Positions 33,800-35,457 of a stretch of DNA of 35,457 bases are shown in pieces. Origin of the DNA: JAVBQL01 sp031549085 (GTDB lineage: Bacteria > Spirochaetota > GWE2-31-10 > MWDO01); assembly GCA_031549085.1 (NCBI GenBank), contig JAVBQL010000032.1:1-35457 (forward strand). Direction: 5' to 3'. Within the stretch, counting starts at the first letter, position 1. The number at the start of each line of letters is the position of its first letter. Under the pieces are notes generated by a model, which was not told the origin of the DNA, made no database searches, and saw only the letters and a program-made list of their open reading frames with translations. A program made the position numbers and the translations under genes.

Positions 33800-35056
33800 T
33801 TAAAAAAATGAAAAATAGAGCACTCCAATAAGTGATGTGATAATTGTTAATGGCACACCAACTTTTAGATACTCAAGAAATGAGAGGTTGATACCTCTCT
33901 TTTTTGCACTTTCACAAACAATGAGATTTGCCACAGAGCCCAACAATGTTAGATTCCCCGCAAATGTAGAGATAAGAGCAAGCATAAACCACTCTTTTTT
34001 GGTTGCTATAAAGTTACTTAATACAACAACCGCAGGCACATTTGAAATAATATTACTCAAAAAGAGAGTGATAGTTCCAAAGCTTAAATTTGAACTCTTT
34101 ATATATGGTGTAACAGATGTTAAAATAGATGAGAAAAACTTAGAATGTGAAACGGCTCCTGTTAGAATAAATAGTGATATAAAGAAAATAAGTAAAGAGA
34201 AATCTATTTTAGAAAATATCTCATCAACTTTATAACCTGAAATTAGAAAGAGTATACAACAAGCTGATAGGGTAACAAGTGTTATATTAAACCCTAGAAA
34301 TATACCAACTAGTAAAAATAGAACTATAAAGATAGATTTATATATATTTTCTTTAGCTATTATCTCTTTTGCTATTGATTTGTTAATTTCAATACTACTT
34401 ACTTTGATATGATTTGCAGCATCTTCATTTTCATCTTGATTGTCTATCTCTTTACTAAAAAAATCCTTTTTATATACAAGTAGTATAAGCAAAAAAGCAA
34501 CAACGAGTGAAATGAGACACGGAAGAGCCATAGTTAAGAAAAACTCCAAAAATGGAATATTTGAAATACTACCAATATAGATATTTTGAGGATTGCCAAT
34601 AATGGTGAGAGCTGAGCCTATATTTGCACTTGTTGCAAGAGCCATAAGATATGGAATTGGGTTATATTTATAGGTCATACATAGAGATATAACAAAGGGA
34701 GTGAAGACAATTGCGATTGTATCATTAAGAAAGATAGCTGATAGTAAAGCCGATGTTATAATAGTGAATATTAAGAGCAAAATTCTATTTTTTGCAATAG
34801 CAGCAACACTCTCTTCTATCAAGTTAAAGAAGCCAAAGTATTGAAGAGAGCTGTTTATTGCCATCATTCCAAAAAGAATAAAAATAGTATTAAGATCCAC
34901 TGCATTGTAGGCATCTTTTAAAGAGATACCGTGAGCAATAATAACCAGAACAGAAAATGTGAGTCCAATGATAGTTCTATCTATATTTTTCAAAAAAGGG
35001 ATAGAGCCAATGGCTATAAATATGAAACCTAATATTATAATTAAATCACTTATCAT
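33800..35056 (-). CDS. ArsB/CitM-type (ion transporter superfamily) membrane transporter
   Basis: A 418-residue inner-membrane protein with about 11-12 hydrophobic segments in two halves joined by a charged cytoplasmic loop (about 200-235, 'DNQDENEDAANH'). Family signatures occur in each half: 'SAIFLNDTIAIVFTPFVISL' with 'ATSANIGSALTIIGNPQNI' in the first, and 'LSNIISNVPAVVVLSNF' with 'AGNLTLLGSVANLIVCESA' in the second. These Asn-Asp/Asn-Val-Pro and Gly-Asn/Gly-Ser repeats mark the ArsB/NhaD/SLC13 superfamily. Candidate substrates are arsenite, citrate-metal, dicarboxylates or Na+/H+, and the sequence does not choose among them. No ars or cit genes are adjacent. No clear Shine-Dalgarno sequence is visible before the ATG. 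Confidence 0.88.
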   Translation of the reverse strand: MISDLIIILGFIFIAIGSIPFLKNIDRTIIGLTFSVLVIIAHGISLKDAYNAVDLNTIFILFGMMAINSSLQYFGFFNLIEESVAAIAKNRILLLIFTIITSALLSAIFLNDTIAIVFTPFVISLCMTYKYNPIPYLMALATSANIGSALTIIGNPQNIYIGSISNIPFLEFFLTMALPCLISLVVAFLLILLVYKKDFFSKEIDNQDENEDAANHIKVSSIEINKSIAKEIIAKENIYKSIFIVLFLLVGIFLGFNITLVTLSACCILFLISGYKVDEIFSKIDFSLLIFFISLFILTGAVSHSKFFSSILTSVTPYIKSSNLSFGTITLFLSNIISNVPAVVVLSNFIATKKEWFMLALISTFAGNLTLLGSVANLIVCESAKKRGINLSFLEYLKVGVPLTIITSLIGVLYFSFF

Positions 35057-35086
35057 AAATTGTTTTTTTAGTTAGTTTACAAAAGT

Positions 35087-35120
35087 AAAACCACTTTAAA
35101 AAATATTTTAAAGTGGTTTT
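35087..35120 (-). terminator. Terminator after the glycyl-tRNA synthetase gene
   Basis: A perfect 15-bp stem (35087-35101 with 35106-35120) has a 4-nt loop and lies 24 bp beyond the end of the synthetase gene. T residues end the stem on both strands. It separates this gene from the transporter gene. Confidence 0.9.
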
Positions 35121-35143
35121 TTTAATGGTCTATTATAAAAAAA

Positions 35144-35457
35144 TTATTGCCTCTTGTAGTTAGCTATCTCAGCTTTTATTACTGAAATAATATCTTTTCT
35201 ATCAATTCTCTTTTGCTGCATAGAGTCTCTAAATCTTATTGTGACCGTGTTATCCTCTTTTGTTTGATAATCCACAGTTATACAAAAAGGCGTTCCAACC
35301 TCATCTTGTCTAGAGTATCTTCTACCAATTGAGCCAGACTCATCATAGAATGTTGTATATGTATCTCTTATCTCGTTCTCTATCTCAAAAGCCAAATCGC
35401 TTAAACCATCTTTCTTAACAAGTGGCAATATTGCAACCTTTATTGGAGCAATATATG
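35144..35457 (-). CDS. glyS: Glycyl-tRNA synthetase (dimeric, class II), C-terminal part
   Basis: Only the last 103 residues are in the window; the frame is open to the window end and the gene continues beyond it, so TTG at 35428 is not the start. The visible part is the anticodon-binding domain of the single-chain (alpha2) glycyl-tRNA synthetase. It begins 'YIAPIKVAILPLVKKDGLSD' and contains 'ESGSIGRRYSRQDEVGTPFC' followed by 'ITVDYQTKEDNTVTIRFRDS'; the 'GRRY-RQDE-GTPFC' pattern is diagnostic. The enzyme charges tRNA-Gly. The symbol is sometimes written glyQS for this single-chain type. Confidence 0.95.
   Translation of the reverse strand, partial: YIAPIKVAILPLVKKDGLSDLAFEIENEIRDTYTTFYDESGSIGRRYSRQDEVGTPFCITVDYQTKEDNTVTIRFRDSMQQKRIDRKDIISVIKAEIANYKRQ

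Overview
The window looks like chromosomal DNA of a low-GC spirochaete. I infer this from gene content, not from a marker gene. The main reasons are a GreA-type transcript cleavage factor on a roughly 740-residue N-terminal extension, a citramalate synthase that closely resembles my recollection of the Leptospira enzyme, a tandem pair of DUF115 ('motility accessory factor') proteins, and a Cache-type chemoreceptor. The DNA is strongly A+T-rich throughout. Genus and species cannot be named from the sequence alone.

Layout. (1) 1-5873, plus strand: a tightly packed run made of the 3' part of an acidic-linker protein that begins inside a perfect 15-bp repeat, two DUF115 proteins and citramalate synthase, with overlaps or gaps of 2-3 nt. 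A TPR membrane protein of different base composition follows (5907-7436). (2) 7474-14001, minus strand: adenylosuccinate synthase, an RND/MMPL exporter overlapping a LolA-like periplasmic protein, and polynucleotide phosphorylase. (3) 14002-14614: a decayed intergenic stretch with remnants of at least one small gene. (4) 14615-16903, plus strand: one chain joining an ATP-grasp ligase domain to an FMN-dependent alpha-hydroxy-acid dehydrogenase domain. It starts at TTG behind a G7 tract. (5) 17018-23879: a cluster of eight related small genes of unknown function, six on the plus strand in tandem and two on the minus strand, with S-adenosylmethionine synthetase (minus) between the two groups. (6) 23959-28803, minus strand: greA with its N-terminal extension, a TPR protein and mltG. 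(7) 28949-35457: a small secreted protein or lipoprotein, two overlapping DUF21/CBS/CorC-HlyC proteins, a methyl-accepting chemotaxis protein, an ArsB/CitM-type transporter and the 3' end of a glycyl-tRNA synthetase gene that runs off the window.

The most notable content is the small-gene cluster. Each full-length copy has a signal peptide, a short 'I/L-S-F' motif, a charged and often lysine-rich linker, and two long hydrophobic segments separated by a Tyr/Gly/Trp-rich loop that differs in every copy. Each ends in a conserved C-terminal module; in the five full-length plus-strand copies this finishes in an aromatic-x-Phe pattern like the end of an outer-membrane protein. One copy is cut down to the signal peptide plus a lysine-rich tail, and one lacks the aromatic loop. 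Near-identical 3' coding ends and a duplicated terminator indicate recent duplication or gene conversion. I do not recognise this family.

Most of the other genes are housekeeping: purine and SAM synthesis, RNA decay, transcription elongation, peptidoglycan processing, translation and chemotaxis. Several starts were moved from the longest open frame to a downstream codon with a good Shine-Dalgarno sequence, and five genes use TTG or GTG. No rRNA, tRNA, CRISPR array, insertion sequence or prophage was seen.
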